Shown here piece by piece: positions 1 to 6,108 of a stretch of DNA of 10,707 nucleotides. The stretch is from Oscillospiraceae bacterium. Its GTDB lineage: Bacteria > Bacillota > Clostridia > Oscillospirales > CAG-272. A program made the position numbers and the translations under genes. Position 1 is the stretch's first letter. Every line of letters begins with the position of its first letter. Where the stretch lies: assembly GCA_015065395.1 (NCBI GenBank), contig SVQJ01000049.1:1-10707 (forward strand), in the 5' to 3' direction. The notes under the pieces are model-generated. The model made no database searches and was not told the DNA's origin. It saw only the letters and a program-made list of their open reading frames with translations.

Positions 1-1
1 G

Positions 2-631
2 GAATCGAGGAAGGCTTCCGCAACATACTGTATCGGCAATGACGGAGAGATCATCCGCTGTCTTGACGAGAGCATCACTCCGGGAACGTCCGGGGGTTAC
101 GAGGCGGACAAGGATGCTGTTACCATCGAGGTCGCGAACTCAAAAAGCGGCGGCGAATGGCCGATATCCGACAAGGCTTTGAATTCCCTCATTCTTCTCT
201 GCGCCGATATTGCCAAAAGAAATAATCTTGGCAAGCTTGAAAAGGGCAAGAACCTCTGTTGGCATCAAATGTATGCGGCTACGGCCTGCCCCGGACCTTA
301 TCTGCTTTCAAAAATGGACTATATTTGTGCTGAAGCAAACAACATCAATTATCCGAAGGGAGAGATCAAAGTGAAGATCAACGGCATAAACAAGGCGCGT
401 CTTGCAGACGAGCTCATACTTTATACATCAAGCAAGACCGGCACAAACAAATGGGGTACAGAGGTTGCCCTTGATTCAAGCTTCAAGGCAACGGCTGCTC
501 CTGTTTACGGTAAGGGCAATATGGCGGTTCCTTCGGGCGGTTTCGTTCTTTCCGGCCACGGAAAAAGCTCTGATTGGATTTTGAAGAACATCAAGAAGGG
601 GACGAAGGTTAGCTTTGAGGTGGTAACTTAA
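2..631 (+). CDS. N-acetylmuramoyl-L-alanine amidase (Amidase_2/PGRP type) with C-terminal accessory domain, 5' end outside the window
   Basis: Peptidoglycan hydrolase expected to cleave the amide bond between N-acetylmuramic acid and L-alanine. The frame is open from base 2, so the start lies left of the window; about 209 residues are visible. Early motifs SATYCIG and NDGEI, then AVTIEVAN and WPISDKAL, follow the amidase core order. WHQMYAATACPGP carries the probable zinc ligands: His at 263-265 and Cys at 287-289, eight residues apart, the same spacing as His122 and Cys130 of T7 lysozyme. The first zinc histidine must lie in the missing part. From about base 360 a separate domain follows (KINGINKAR, GTNKWGTEV, VLSGHGKSSDW), resembling an accessory domain found in secreted Firmicutes phosphodiester glycosidase and glycosidase-like proteins; that match is from memory. 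Two 60-base lines counted here are 53-55% GC, slightly above the his genes. Catalytic family is fairly sure; host versus prophage origin is open. Confidence 0.8.
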   Translation, partial: ESRKASATYCIGNDGEIIRCLDESITPGTSGGYEADKDAVTIEVANSKSGGEWPISDKALNSLILLCADIAKRNNLGKLEKGKNLCWHQMYAATACPGPYLLSKMDYICAEANNINYPKGEIKVKINGINKARLADELILYTSSKTGTNKWGTEVALDSSFKATAAPVYGKGNMAVPSGGFVLSGHGKSSDWILKNIKKGTKVSFEVVT

Positions 632-655
632 CACGCTTTTAAGTGTAAAAACGGC

Positions 656-685
656 AAAAACGCTGCAATTTCGCAGCGTTTTTTT
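656..685 (+). terminator. Rho-independent terminator after the amidase gene
   Basis: The arms 656-666 (AAAAACGCTGC) and 673-683 (GCAGCGTTTTT) pair perfectly around a 6-base loop and run into seven T residues. It begins 24 bases after the amidase stop codon and would end that transcript. The A-run on the left arm could also give weak termination on the minus strand. Confidence 0.9.
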
Positions 686-716
686 GCAAATAATCTTGAA
701 AAAACAGCGAAGAAAA

Positions 717-737
717 GTGCCTAAAATGTGCCTAAAA
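717..737. repeat. Tandem pair of 10-base direct repeats, 11-base period
   Basis: GTGCCTAAAA occurs at 717-726 and again at 728-737, separated by one base. The pair lies between the amidase terminator and the inverted repeat beside the tRNA 3' end. Function is unknown; arm-type recombinase sites at an old integration boundary are one possibility. Confidence 0.5.
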
Positions 738-739
738 CA

Positions 740-800
740 AAAATAGCACTAAATATCGTAGCAGATAGCAAATAAATACTACAATATATAGTGCTATTTT
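740..800 (-). repeat. Long imperfect inverted repeat downstream of tRNA-Leu, possible tRNA terminator
   Basis: Arms 740-761 and 779-800 match at 20 of 22 positions around a 17-base loop; the outer 11 bases (AAAATAGCACT / AGTGCTATTTT) are perfect. One of the two mismatches becomes a G-U pair on the minus strand, so a minus-strand RNA would fold better than the plus-strand RNA. On the minus strand the 3' arm runs into TTTTTGTTTT, compatible with an A+T-rich factor-independent terminator for the tRNA three bases away. A mobile-element remnant or attachment-site structure is the alternative. Confidence 0.6.
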
Positions 801-803
801 ATT

Positions 804-890
804 TGGTGCCGGTGGCGGGGGTCGAACCCGCACGGTATCGCTACCAACGGATTTTGAGTCCGCCTCGTCTGCCAATTCCAACACACCGGC
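804..890 (-). tRNA. tRNA-Leu (anticodon CAA)
   Basis: The minus strand folds as a class II tRNA of 87 bases with encoded CCA (804-806). The acceptor stem pairs GCCGGTG (884-890 complement) with CACCGGC (808-814 complement), followed by discriminator A. The anticodon loop CTCAAAA puts CAA at positions 34-36, reading UUG. A long variable arm (TGGTAGCGATACC), typical of tRNA-Leu, precedes the T arm GCGGG-TTCGACC-CCCGC. It stands alone, with its own promoter upstream and a large inverted repeat just after its 3' end. tRNA-Leu genes are common integration sites for phages and other elements. Confidence 0.95.
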
Positions 891-906
891 CTGTTTTTAC
901 TCGACT

Positions 907-935
907 ATTCTATCACATCAATTTATATTTTGCAA
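907..935 (-). promoter_or_regulatory. Promoter of tRNA-Leu
   Basis: On the minus strand TTGCAA (930-935) and TAGAAT (907-912) are separated by exactly 17 bases and fit a sigma-A-type promoter. Transcription would start about 10 bases before the mature tRNA 5' end. The surrounding sequence is very A+T rich. Confidence 0.7.
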
Positions 936-978
936 GTATTTTTACAATATTTATTTTTGTTAAAAATCATCTTTTCTA

Positions 979-1007
979 TTGAATAAGCTTTTATATTTTA
1001 TTATAAT
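979..1007 (+). promoter_or_regulatory. Promoter of the isomerase/membrane protein unit
   Basis: TTGAAT (979-984) and a perfect TATAAT (1002-1007) are separated by 17 bases, giving a predicted start near 1014 and a leader of about 36 bases. It is divergent from the tRNA promoter. No operator-like palindrome is seen. Confidence 0.7.
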
Positions 1008-1049
1008 TAATTTACGGTTTAGTCCAAAAGTAAAGGAACGGTTATTAAA

Positions 1050-1907
1050 ATGATTAAAACCTGTGTCAGCTCTTACAGCTTTGGTTGGCATGCAGATGAA
1101 AGCCAACTGGGCATCATGGGCGTTATTGAAAAAGCAAAAGAGTTAGGCTTTGACGGTATTGAATTCACAGAAAATGAGTTCACGACGCTTGATAAAGCTC
1201 ATCTCATACGAGATAAATGTGAAGAGGTCGGCATTACTCCGGTTAACTTCTGCATTGGAGGAAATCTTGCTCTCGAAAATGAGGACGAGCTTAACCGTGA
1301 AATCGCCCGCATAAAAGAAATGGTTGACATTTGTGCTCTTATGGGGGCTCCAATGATGCGCCACGACGTGGCTTACGGTCCCTTTAAGCGTACATATAAT
1401 ACAGGATATGATGCGGCTATTCCCTACATTGCCAAGGGTGCGCGAGAAATTGCAGAATATGCCGAATCAAAGGGTATCCGTACTATGACCGAAAACCATG
1501 GCTTCTTCTCTCAAGACGCTTTACGCGTTGAAAAGCTTGTCAATGCGGTTAATCACCGAAATTTCGGTGCGCTTATTGACATCGGTAACTTTATGTGTGC
1601 CGATGAAGATCCCACTCACAGCGTCGGCATCATGACCCCCTATGCGTTCCATGTTCACTGCAAGGATTTTTATTTCAAGAGCGGCGCTGAATTTTCTCCC
1701 GGTGACGGTTGGATTGTAACAAGAAGCGGTAACTATCTCAGGGGCAGTATCATCGGATTCGGAAGCGCCAAGGCTGCGCAAAGCATCGGAGTTCTTAAAA
1801 GAAGCGGATTTGACGGTTATATGTCCATAGAATTCGAGGGCGGCGATGATGTTTTCTGGGCACTTGAGCAAGGTCTAAAAAACCTAAAAAGATTTCTGGA
1901 GCTGTAA
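1050..1907 (+). CDS. Sugar phosphate isomerase/epimerase family protein (xylose isomerase-like TIM barrel)
   Basis: A 285-residue cytosolic protein with the signature of the xylose isomerase-like/AP endonuclease 2 TIM-barrel superfamily. The N-terminal strand is CVSSYSFGW, followed by GFDGIEFTENEF (33-44). The usual divalent-metal ligands are visible on consecutive strands: Glu148 in MTENHG, Asp177 in LIDIGN, His201 or His203 in FHVHCKD, and Glu261 or Glu263 in SIEFEGG. Family members isomerise or epimerise sugars, sugar phosphates, inositols or ketoacids; nothing here fixes the substrate. An AAAGGAA ribosome-binding site (1032-1038) stands 11 bases before the ATG, and an internal promoter precedes it. 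It is followed after two bases by a membrane protein gene, so the two are co-transcribed. Superfamily is sure, substrate unknown. Confidence 0.85.
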   Translation: MIKTCVSSYSFGWHADESQLGIMGVIEKAKELGFDGIEFTENEFTTLDKAHLIRDKCEEVGITPVNFCIGGNLALENEDELNREIARIKEMVDICALMGAPMMRHDVAYGPFKRTYNTGYDAAIPYIAKGAREIAEYAESKGIRTMTENHGFFSQDALRVEKLVNAVNHRNFGALIDIGNFMCADEDPTHSVGIMTPYAFHVHCKDFYFKSGAEFSPGDGWIVTRSGNYLRGSIIGFGSAKAAQSIGVLKRSGFDGYMSIEFEGGDDVFWALEQGLKNLKRFLEL

Positions 1908-1909
1908 TT

Positions 1910-2650
1910 ATGGCAAAGATCAAAAGAATAAATATTGATGAAAACCCGATACCGGATACAGATCCTGTCCCTGAAAAGGCACAAAGGCATCGGGATAACT
2001 CACCAGAAGCAAAAAGAAAACGCAAAAAAATTGCAATAATTTCGGCATTTTGCGTCATGTGCCTTATAGGTGTTGTAAGCTATATCGTTGTATACTGCCT
2101 GCCCGAATACACGCCTGCTAACAAAAATCCTATGCACAAGGATGCTCTCGGGCAATACGGAAGCACCCAAAGCTACATATTCTACCCCATTGACGACGAG
2201 ATCGATATAACAAAGGTCAAGGAATACCAAGAGCTTGACCGCCTCATTCACTATACTTTCGGTCCTGAAACCATTGCGGTTACTGAAGAAACTCTCGGTT
2301 CATACGGAGAGGAAATCAAATTCTTTTACAACTATTTTGAGCTAGTTAAGGCCGGTGATTACACTGCATATAACAAACTCTTTACCGACAAATACTACAA
2401 AGAAAACCCTTATTACGTAGATTTCACTTTCACTCAGCAGATGGTTTATGACATAAATATCGAGAAGCTGGGACAAACAGAACAGGACGGAAAAACTGTC
2501 TACAACTTTGATGTAACCTACAAAATTTTTCGAAACAACGGTACTTTCCGAAACGATATTATTGACAATATGTCAAAGACTTTATATTTCACTCTTGTTG
2601 AAGGCAATGACGGAATCCTCATTGATTCAATTCAGTATTACGTTAAGTAA
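1910..2650 (+). CDS. Single-pass membrane protein of unknown function, extracytoplasmic C-terminal domain
   Basis: I do not recognise a named family. The 246-residue product has a hydrophilic N-terminus with a basic cluster (KRKRKK, 35-40), one hydrophobic segment at about 41-63, and a polar C-terminal region of about 180 residues. By the positive-inside rule the large domain faces outward. Residues 105-246 alternate aromatic-rich helix-like stretches (FFYNYFELVKAGDYTAY) and strand-like stretches (YNFDVTYKIF, TLYFTLVEG, ILIDSIQYY), a pattern suggestive of an NTF2/SnoaL-like fold; that is inference. No lipobox or sortase signal is seen. The ATG lies two bases after the isomerase stop, with GGAG (1898-1901) eight bases upstream inside that gene, so translation is coupled. 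The pairing suggests, but does not show, a shared role. Confidence 0.75.
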   Translation: MAKIKRINIDENPIPDTDPVPEKAQRHRDNSPEAKRKRKKIAIISAFCVMCLIGVVSYIVVYCLPEYTPANKNPMHKDALGQYGSTQSYIFYPIDDEIDITKVKEYQELDRLIHYTFGPETIAVTEETLGSYGEEIKFFYNYFELVKAGDYTAYNKLFTDKYYKENPYYVDFTFTQQMVYDINIEKLGQTEQDGKTVYNFDVTYKIFRNNGTFRNDIIDNMSKTLYFTLVEGNDGILIDSIQYYVK

Positions 2651-2692
2651 AAAGAAGTGGCTGTTGCGCTTACTTGCGACAGCCACTTCTTT
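2651..2692. terminator. Bidirectional terminator between convergent units
   Basis: AAAGAAGTGGCTGT (2651-2664) pairs with ACAGCCACTTCTTT (2679-2692); three further pairs (one T-G) close the stem to an 8-base loop. T-runs follow on both strands, so it can stop the plus-strand pair, whose stop codon it directly follows, and the minus-strand his operon coming from the right. Confidence 0.92.
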
Positions 2693-2773
2693 TTTCTTAA
2701 CGATAAAGCCATAAACAAATTGATTCAAACTATCTCAAACCATGTAATCTATTCTGCTCTTTTCCACATTATT
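2693..2773. other. Short 3' spacer of the his operon
   Basis: Eighty-one A+T-rich bases between the end of hisIE and the shared terminator. I see no open frame, hairpin or repeat worth naming; it should be the 3' untranslated part of the his message. Confidence 0.5.
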
Positions 2774-3424
2774 TTACTTTGTCATCTTTTCCTGCTTTAC
2801 TTTGTGATCAATAACATGGCGGCTCGCAAGCTCTGATCTGATATCCTCGAGAGTTATTCCCATCTGACACATCATTACCATTACATGATATGCAAGGTCT
2901 GCAACCTCATAGATAGTTTCCTTTTTATCATCAGCCTTACCTGCAATAATGACCTCGGTGCACTCCTCTCCCACCTTTTTGAGGATCTTATCAATTCCCT
3001 TCTCAAAAAGATAGGTTGTATATGAGCCTTCTTTTTTCTCGGTCTTTCTACCCTCAATGAGATTCATAAGTCCTTCGTAGGAAAATTCGTGAAGCTCATC
3101 ACTTTGGAAAACAGGATTCTCAAAGCAGGAGTAGCTGCCCGTGTGGCAGGCGGGGCCGTCGGGTTCAACCATCACTACAAGCGCATCCCTATCGCAATCA
3201 GCAGTTATGGAAACGATATGCTGATAGTTTTTGCTGGTTTCCCCTTTGAGCCAAAGCTCCTGTCTTGATCTGCTCCAGAAGCAGGTTAGCTTCTTTTCCA
3301 TTGATATTTCAAGGCTCTCCTTATTCATATACGCAAGAGTGAGCACCTTCTTAGTTTTAGCATCAACGACGATTGCAGGTATCAGTCCCTTTTCATCAAA
3401 TTTCAGCTCATTTATATTAATCAT
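2774..3424 (-). CDS. hisIE: Bifunctional phosphoribosyl-AMP cyclohydrolase / phosphoribosyl-ATP pyrophosphatase
   Basis: Carries steps 2 and 3 of histidine synthesis: removal of pyrophosphate from phosphoribosyl-ATP (HisE), then opening of the adenine ring of phosphoribosyl-AMP (HisI). With the start used here (216 residues) HisI covers about 1-105, with WSRSRQELW, KGETS, the metal-binding DCDRDA (76-81) and cysteines in GPACHTG and SCF (93, 100). HisE covers about 117-200, with KKVGEECTE (149-157) and EVADLAYH, the acidic MazG-like site. An ATG four codons upstream (3436) overlaps the hisF stop as ATGA but lacks a good ribosome-binding site. The ATG at 3424 has GAGG (3431-3434) six bases before it, so I prefer it. 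Last gene of the operon. The fusion is common in bacteria. Confidence 0.95.
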   Translation of the reverse strand: MININELKFDEKGLIPAIVVDAKTKKVLTLAYMNKESLEISMEKKLTCFWSRSRQELWLKGETSKNYQHIVSITADCDRDALVVMVEPDGPACHTGSYSCFENPVFQSDELHEFSYEGLMNLIEGRKTEKKEGSYTTYLFEKGIDKILKKVGEECTEVIIAGKADDKKETIYEVADLAYHVMVMMCQMGITLEDIRSELASRHVIDHKVKQEKMTK

Positions 3425-3432
3425 ATCAAACC

Positions 3433-4191
3433 TCATATTCTTGCAGGGATACCTGCTTTTTTCATTTCATTTTTCAGATCCTTTATTTGAACTTCACCGA
3501 AATGGAATATAGATGCGGCCAGTCCTGCATCTACTTTTGGAAGTTTTTTGAAAAGCTCAATAAAATCGGATATTTTACCCGCTCCTCCGGAAGCAATAAC
3601 GGGTACGGAAACCATATCGCACACAGCATTTAGCATTTCGATATCAAAGCCGCCCTTTACGCCATCCGTATCGATAGAGTTCACAACTATCTCGCCGGCA
3701 CCGTTATCCACACATCTCTTTATCCAAGAGATAGCCTCCATTCCCGTATCTTCTCTGCCGCCTTTTGCAAAAACACGGAATTCTCCGCCAACTCTCTTTA
3801 CATCAACAGAAAGCACAACACACTGATCCCCGTAAAGCTTAGCTGCATCATAAATTAGAGCGGGATTTTTAATGGCACCGGAATTAACGCTTACCTTGTC
3901 AGCGCCGCATTTAAGAACTCTATCAAAATCTGCAACCGTATTAATGCCTCCGCCGACTGTGAGGGGGATAAAAACCTTCCTTGCTGTTTCACAAAGTATT
4001 TCAGTGAACAGCTTTCTTCCGTCGCTGGATGCAGTTATATCGTAAAATACAAGTTCATCAGCACCGCAATCCGAATAAAATTTCGCAAGATCAACGGGAG
4101 ATGAAACATCACGAAGACCCTCAAAATTTACGCCTTTAACCACTCTGCCGTCGCGCACATCAAGGCAAGGAATTATTCTCTTGGTTATCAT
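3433..4191 (-). CDS. hisF: Imidazole glycerol phosphate synthase, cyclase subunit
   Basis: TIM-barrel cyclase that uses ammonia delivered by HisH to turn PRFAR into imidazole glycerol phosphate and AICAR. The 252 residues align well with the family: catalytic Asp11 in IPCLDV and Asp130 in LSVDVK fall at the same numbers as in Thermotoga HisF. FYDITAS (49-55), VGGGI (79-83) and the phosphate-binding SGGAG are also present. The usual DGTK loop reads DGVK (176-179), a small deviation I would not weight heavily. The ATG overlaps the hisA stop by four bases (ATGA), and GGAGG lies in the end of hisA, indicating coupled translation. Three genes upstream is its partner hisH, separated by hisA. Confidence 0.97.
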   Translation of the reverse strand: MITKRIIPCLDVRDGRVVKGVNFEGLRDVSSPVDLAKFYSDCGADELVFYDITASSDGRKLFTEILCETARKVFIPLTVGGGINTVADFDRVLKCGADKVSVNSGAIKNPALIYDAAKLYGDQCVVLSVDVKRVGGEFRVFAKGGREDTGMEAISWIKRCVDNGAGEIVVNSIDTDGVKGGFDIEMLNAVCDMVSVPVIASGGAGKISDFIELFKKLPKVDAGLAASIFHFGEVQIKDLKNEMKKAGIPARI

Positions 4192-4901
4192 TTTGCAACC
4201 TCCACTGCCTCTTTAATATTCACGGCCCCGGTATAATACGCTTTCCCAATTATCGCACCGTGTATGCGAAGAGCGGCAAGTCGTTCAACATCATCTATGG
4301 ATGAAACGCCTCCGGAAGCTATGATCTGCATACTGAATCGTTCGCTCAGCTGACGATAAAGCTGATGATTTGTTCCCTGCATAGCTCCATCCTTGGAAAT
4401 ATCGGTACAAATCATGGTTTTAACGCCGATATCCTCCATTTTTTCAGCAAAATCAAACGCACGAAGCTGTGACTTCTCCGTCCAGCCTTTTATCGCTACA
4501 TATCCATCCAATATATCAATACCAACAGCGATCTTTTCACCGAATTCTTTAACGGCCTTCTCAACAAAGCCTTCTGCACACACTGCGGCGGTACCGAGAA
4601 TTACACGGTCGATCCCGGCATCAACATATTTATCGATAGTTTCAACAGAACGAATACCGCCGCCTATTTCAACAAAAAGCGCGGTGTTATTCTTGACCCT
4701 CTTAACACTTTCAAAATTGGGAGTGGTTCCATGCTTAGCTCCTTCAAGATCAACCATGTGAATATGTGTTGCACCGTTTCTTTCAAAATCCTCAGCTATC
4801 TTGAGAGGGTCATCACCGTAAACGGTCATTTCATCATAATTGCCCTTAAAAAGACGCACAGCTTTGCCCTCATACAAATCAATGGCAGGGTAAATAAGCA
4901 T
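4188..4901 (-). CDS. hisA: ProFAR isomerase (HisA)
   Basis: Isomerises ProFAR to PRFAR, an Amadori rearrangement, on a (beta/alpha)8 barrel. Motifs: IYPAIDLYEGKAVRL with catalytic Asp8, VDLEGAKHG, EIGGGIRS, VGIDILDG with catalytic Asp129, TDISKDGAMQGTN and IIASGGVSS. Length 237 residues is normal. A GTG one codon upstream (4904) is also in frame, but the ATG at 4901 is preferred: GGAGG (4909-4913) stands seven bases before it against four for the GTG, and the numbering then matches the family. Its ATG shares one base with the hisH stop (TGATG). It splits the hisH-hisF pair, the usual bacterial order hisHAF. Confidence 0.97.
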   Translation of the reverse strand: MLIYPAIDLYEGKAVRLFKGNYDEMTVYGDDPLKIAEDFERNGATHIHMVDLEGAKHGTTPNFESVKRVKNNTALFVEIGGGIRSVETIDKYVDAGIDRVILGTAAVCAEGFVEKAVKEFGEKIAVGIDILDGYVAIKGWTEKSQLRAFDFAEKMEDIGVKTMICTDISKDGAMQGTNHQLYRQLSERFSMQIIASGGVSSIDDVERLAALRIHGAIIGKAYYTGAVNIKEAVEVAK

Positions 4902-5521
4902 CACTGCACCTCCATTTCATTAAATGCCTTCAGTATGCGAAGTCCTACGTCTCCGCTCTTTTCGGGGTGGAACTGGCAACCGAAAACATTACCGCAGGCC
5001 ACGGCACCTGTAAGATTTGCCCCGTATTCGCTTTCTGCTATCACAGATTCATCACAATCAGCCGCATAATACGAATGAACGTAATAAACGCAATCCCCTT
5101 CATTTATGTACTTAAAAAGGGGATTTACTGCGCCCTTAAAAATCAGAGCATTCCAGCCTATATGGGGGATCTTATAATCCGGAGGAATAACATCAGCAAT
5201 AGGCTTTACACACCCTTTAATAAATCCCAACCCCTCATGCTCACCGTACTCATAGCTTTTCTCAAAAAGCATCTGCATACCTAGACAGATCCCTAAAAAA
5301 GGTTTGCCCTTTCCTGCCTCTGCTTTCAAAACTTCGTCAAGACCGCTTTCTCGAAGCTTCCTCGCAGCATCCTCAAAGGCGCCGACGCCGGGAAGGATGA
5401 TACGGTCAGCTTTTTTTATAACCTCGGGGTCTGCGGTAACAGTAATATCCGCTCCTATCGCCCGAAGAGAGCTTTCAAGCGAGAACAGATTTCCCACTCC
5501 ATAATCTATAACGGCAATCAT
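4901..5521 (-). CDS. hisH: Imidazole glycerol phosphate synthase, glutamine amidotransferase subunit
   Basis: Class I glutaminase that supplies ammonia to HisF. The 206-residue protein has the catalytic triad: Cys79 in GICLGMQ, and His185 and Glu187 in FHPEKS. LPGVGAF (44-50) carries the PGVG loop that forms the oxyanion site, and IPHIGWN is the conserved segment at the HisF interface. An in-frame GTG lies one codon earlier (5524); the ATG at 5521 is chosen because a purine-rich AAGGGGG (5529-5535) sits seven bases before it. The ATG shares a base with the hisB stop (TGATG), the same junction as hisH-hisA. Confidence 0.97.
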   Translation of the reverse strand: MIAVIDYGVGNLFSLESSLRAIGADITVTADPEVIKKADRIILPGVGAFEDAARKLRESGLDEVLKAEAGKGKPFLGICLGMQMLFEKSYEYGEHEGLGFIKGCVKPIADVIPPDYKIPHIGWNALIFKGAVNPLFKYINEGDCVYYVHSYYAADCDESVIAESEYGANLTGAVACGNVFGCQFHPEKSGDVGLRILKAFNEMEVQ

Positions 5522-6108
5522 CACAATACCCCCTTAGTGGAAGGTATCTCATTCGCATACTCAAAATCGATCCTAACCGCCGCACGTATAGAACGGGCAA
5601 CACTCTTAAATGCACCCTCGATTATATGATGAGAATTATATCCTGCAAGCTGTCTGATATGAAGAGTACACTGAGCATTGCGAACGAAAGCAAGCCAGAA
5701 CTCTTCACAAAGCTCTGTATCAAAATCTCCGACCTTTTCACAAGGAATATCAAGTGCATATCCTAAATAATCACGGCCTGAAAAGTCAACAGCAGAAAGA
5801 ATGAGAGCTTCATCCATGGGAAGTATCATATTCCCGTATCTGTTAATTCCCTTCTTTTCACCAAGGGCTTCTTTGAACGCACAGCCCAATACGATGCCGA
5901 TATCCTCAACTGTGTGGTGATAATCCACCCGGGTATCTCCGTCGCAGGTCAAAGCAATATCAAATTTACCGTGAGAGGCAAATAGAGTGAGCATGTGATC
6001 AAGAAAGCCGCATCCGCTCTTTACAGAGCTGATTCCCCTGCCGTCAATATTAAGCTTTAAGGAAATATCCGTTTCAGCTGTTTTTCTGTTAATTTCAGTT
6101 GTTCTCAT
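5521..6108 (-). CDS. hisB: Imidazoleglycerol-phosphate dehydratase (monofunctional)
   Basis: Dehydrates imidazole glycerol phosphate to imidazole acetol phosphate. At 195 residues it is the stand-alone dehydratase, without the N-terminal phosphatase domain of the enterobacterial bifunctional HisB. Metal-binding motifs are clear: GFLDHML (34-40), DYHHTVED (62-69), MDEAL (98-102) and NSHHIIEGAFK (158-168). The two His-His-containing motifs bind the manganese ions. The start overlaps the end of hisC by 14 bases, and GGAGG lies six bases before the ATG inside hisC. Confidence 0.97.
   Translation of the reverse strand: MRTTEINRKTAETDISLKLNIDGRGISSVKSGCGFLDHMLTLFASHGKFDIALTCDGDTRVDYHHTVEDIGIVLGCAFKEALGEKKGINRYGNMILPMDEALILSAVDFSGRDYLGYALDIPCEKVGDFDTELCEEFWLAFVRNAQCTLHIRQLAGYNSHHIIEGAFKSVARSIRAAVRIDFEYANEIPSTKGVL

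Noticed and set aside
179..631. Amidase gene starting at the TTG at 179
   Set aside because: The same frame is open to the left edge and encodes amidase core motifs before this codon, so the gene is simply cut by the window edge.
791..982. Small plus-strand open frame of 63 codons
   Set aside because: It runs across the tRNA-Leu gene and its promoter; no ribosome-binding site or recognisable protein.
1521..2058. Minus-strand open frames opposite the isomerase and membrane protein genes
   Set aside because: Antisense to well-supported genes with promoter and Shine-Dalgarno; no recognisable motifs.
3658..3669. HisF DGVK instead of DGTK as a sign of lost activity
   Set aside because: Both catalytic aspartates and all other motifs are intact; a single conservative change in this loop is weak evidence.
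4393..4761. Long plus-strand open frames opposite the his genes (also 3548-3826, 7681-8034, 8764-9141, 10176-10517)
   Set aside because: They lie antisense to clear his genes, have low-complexity or arbitrary products and no ribosome-binding sites; they are shadows of the coding strand.
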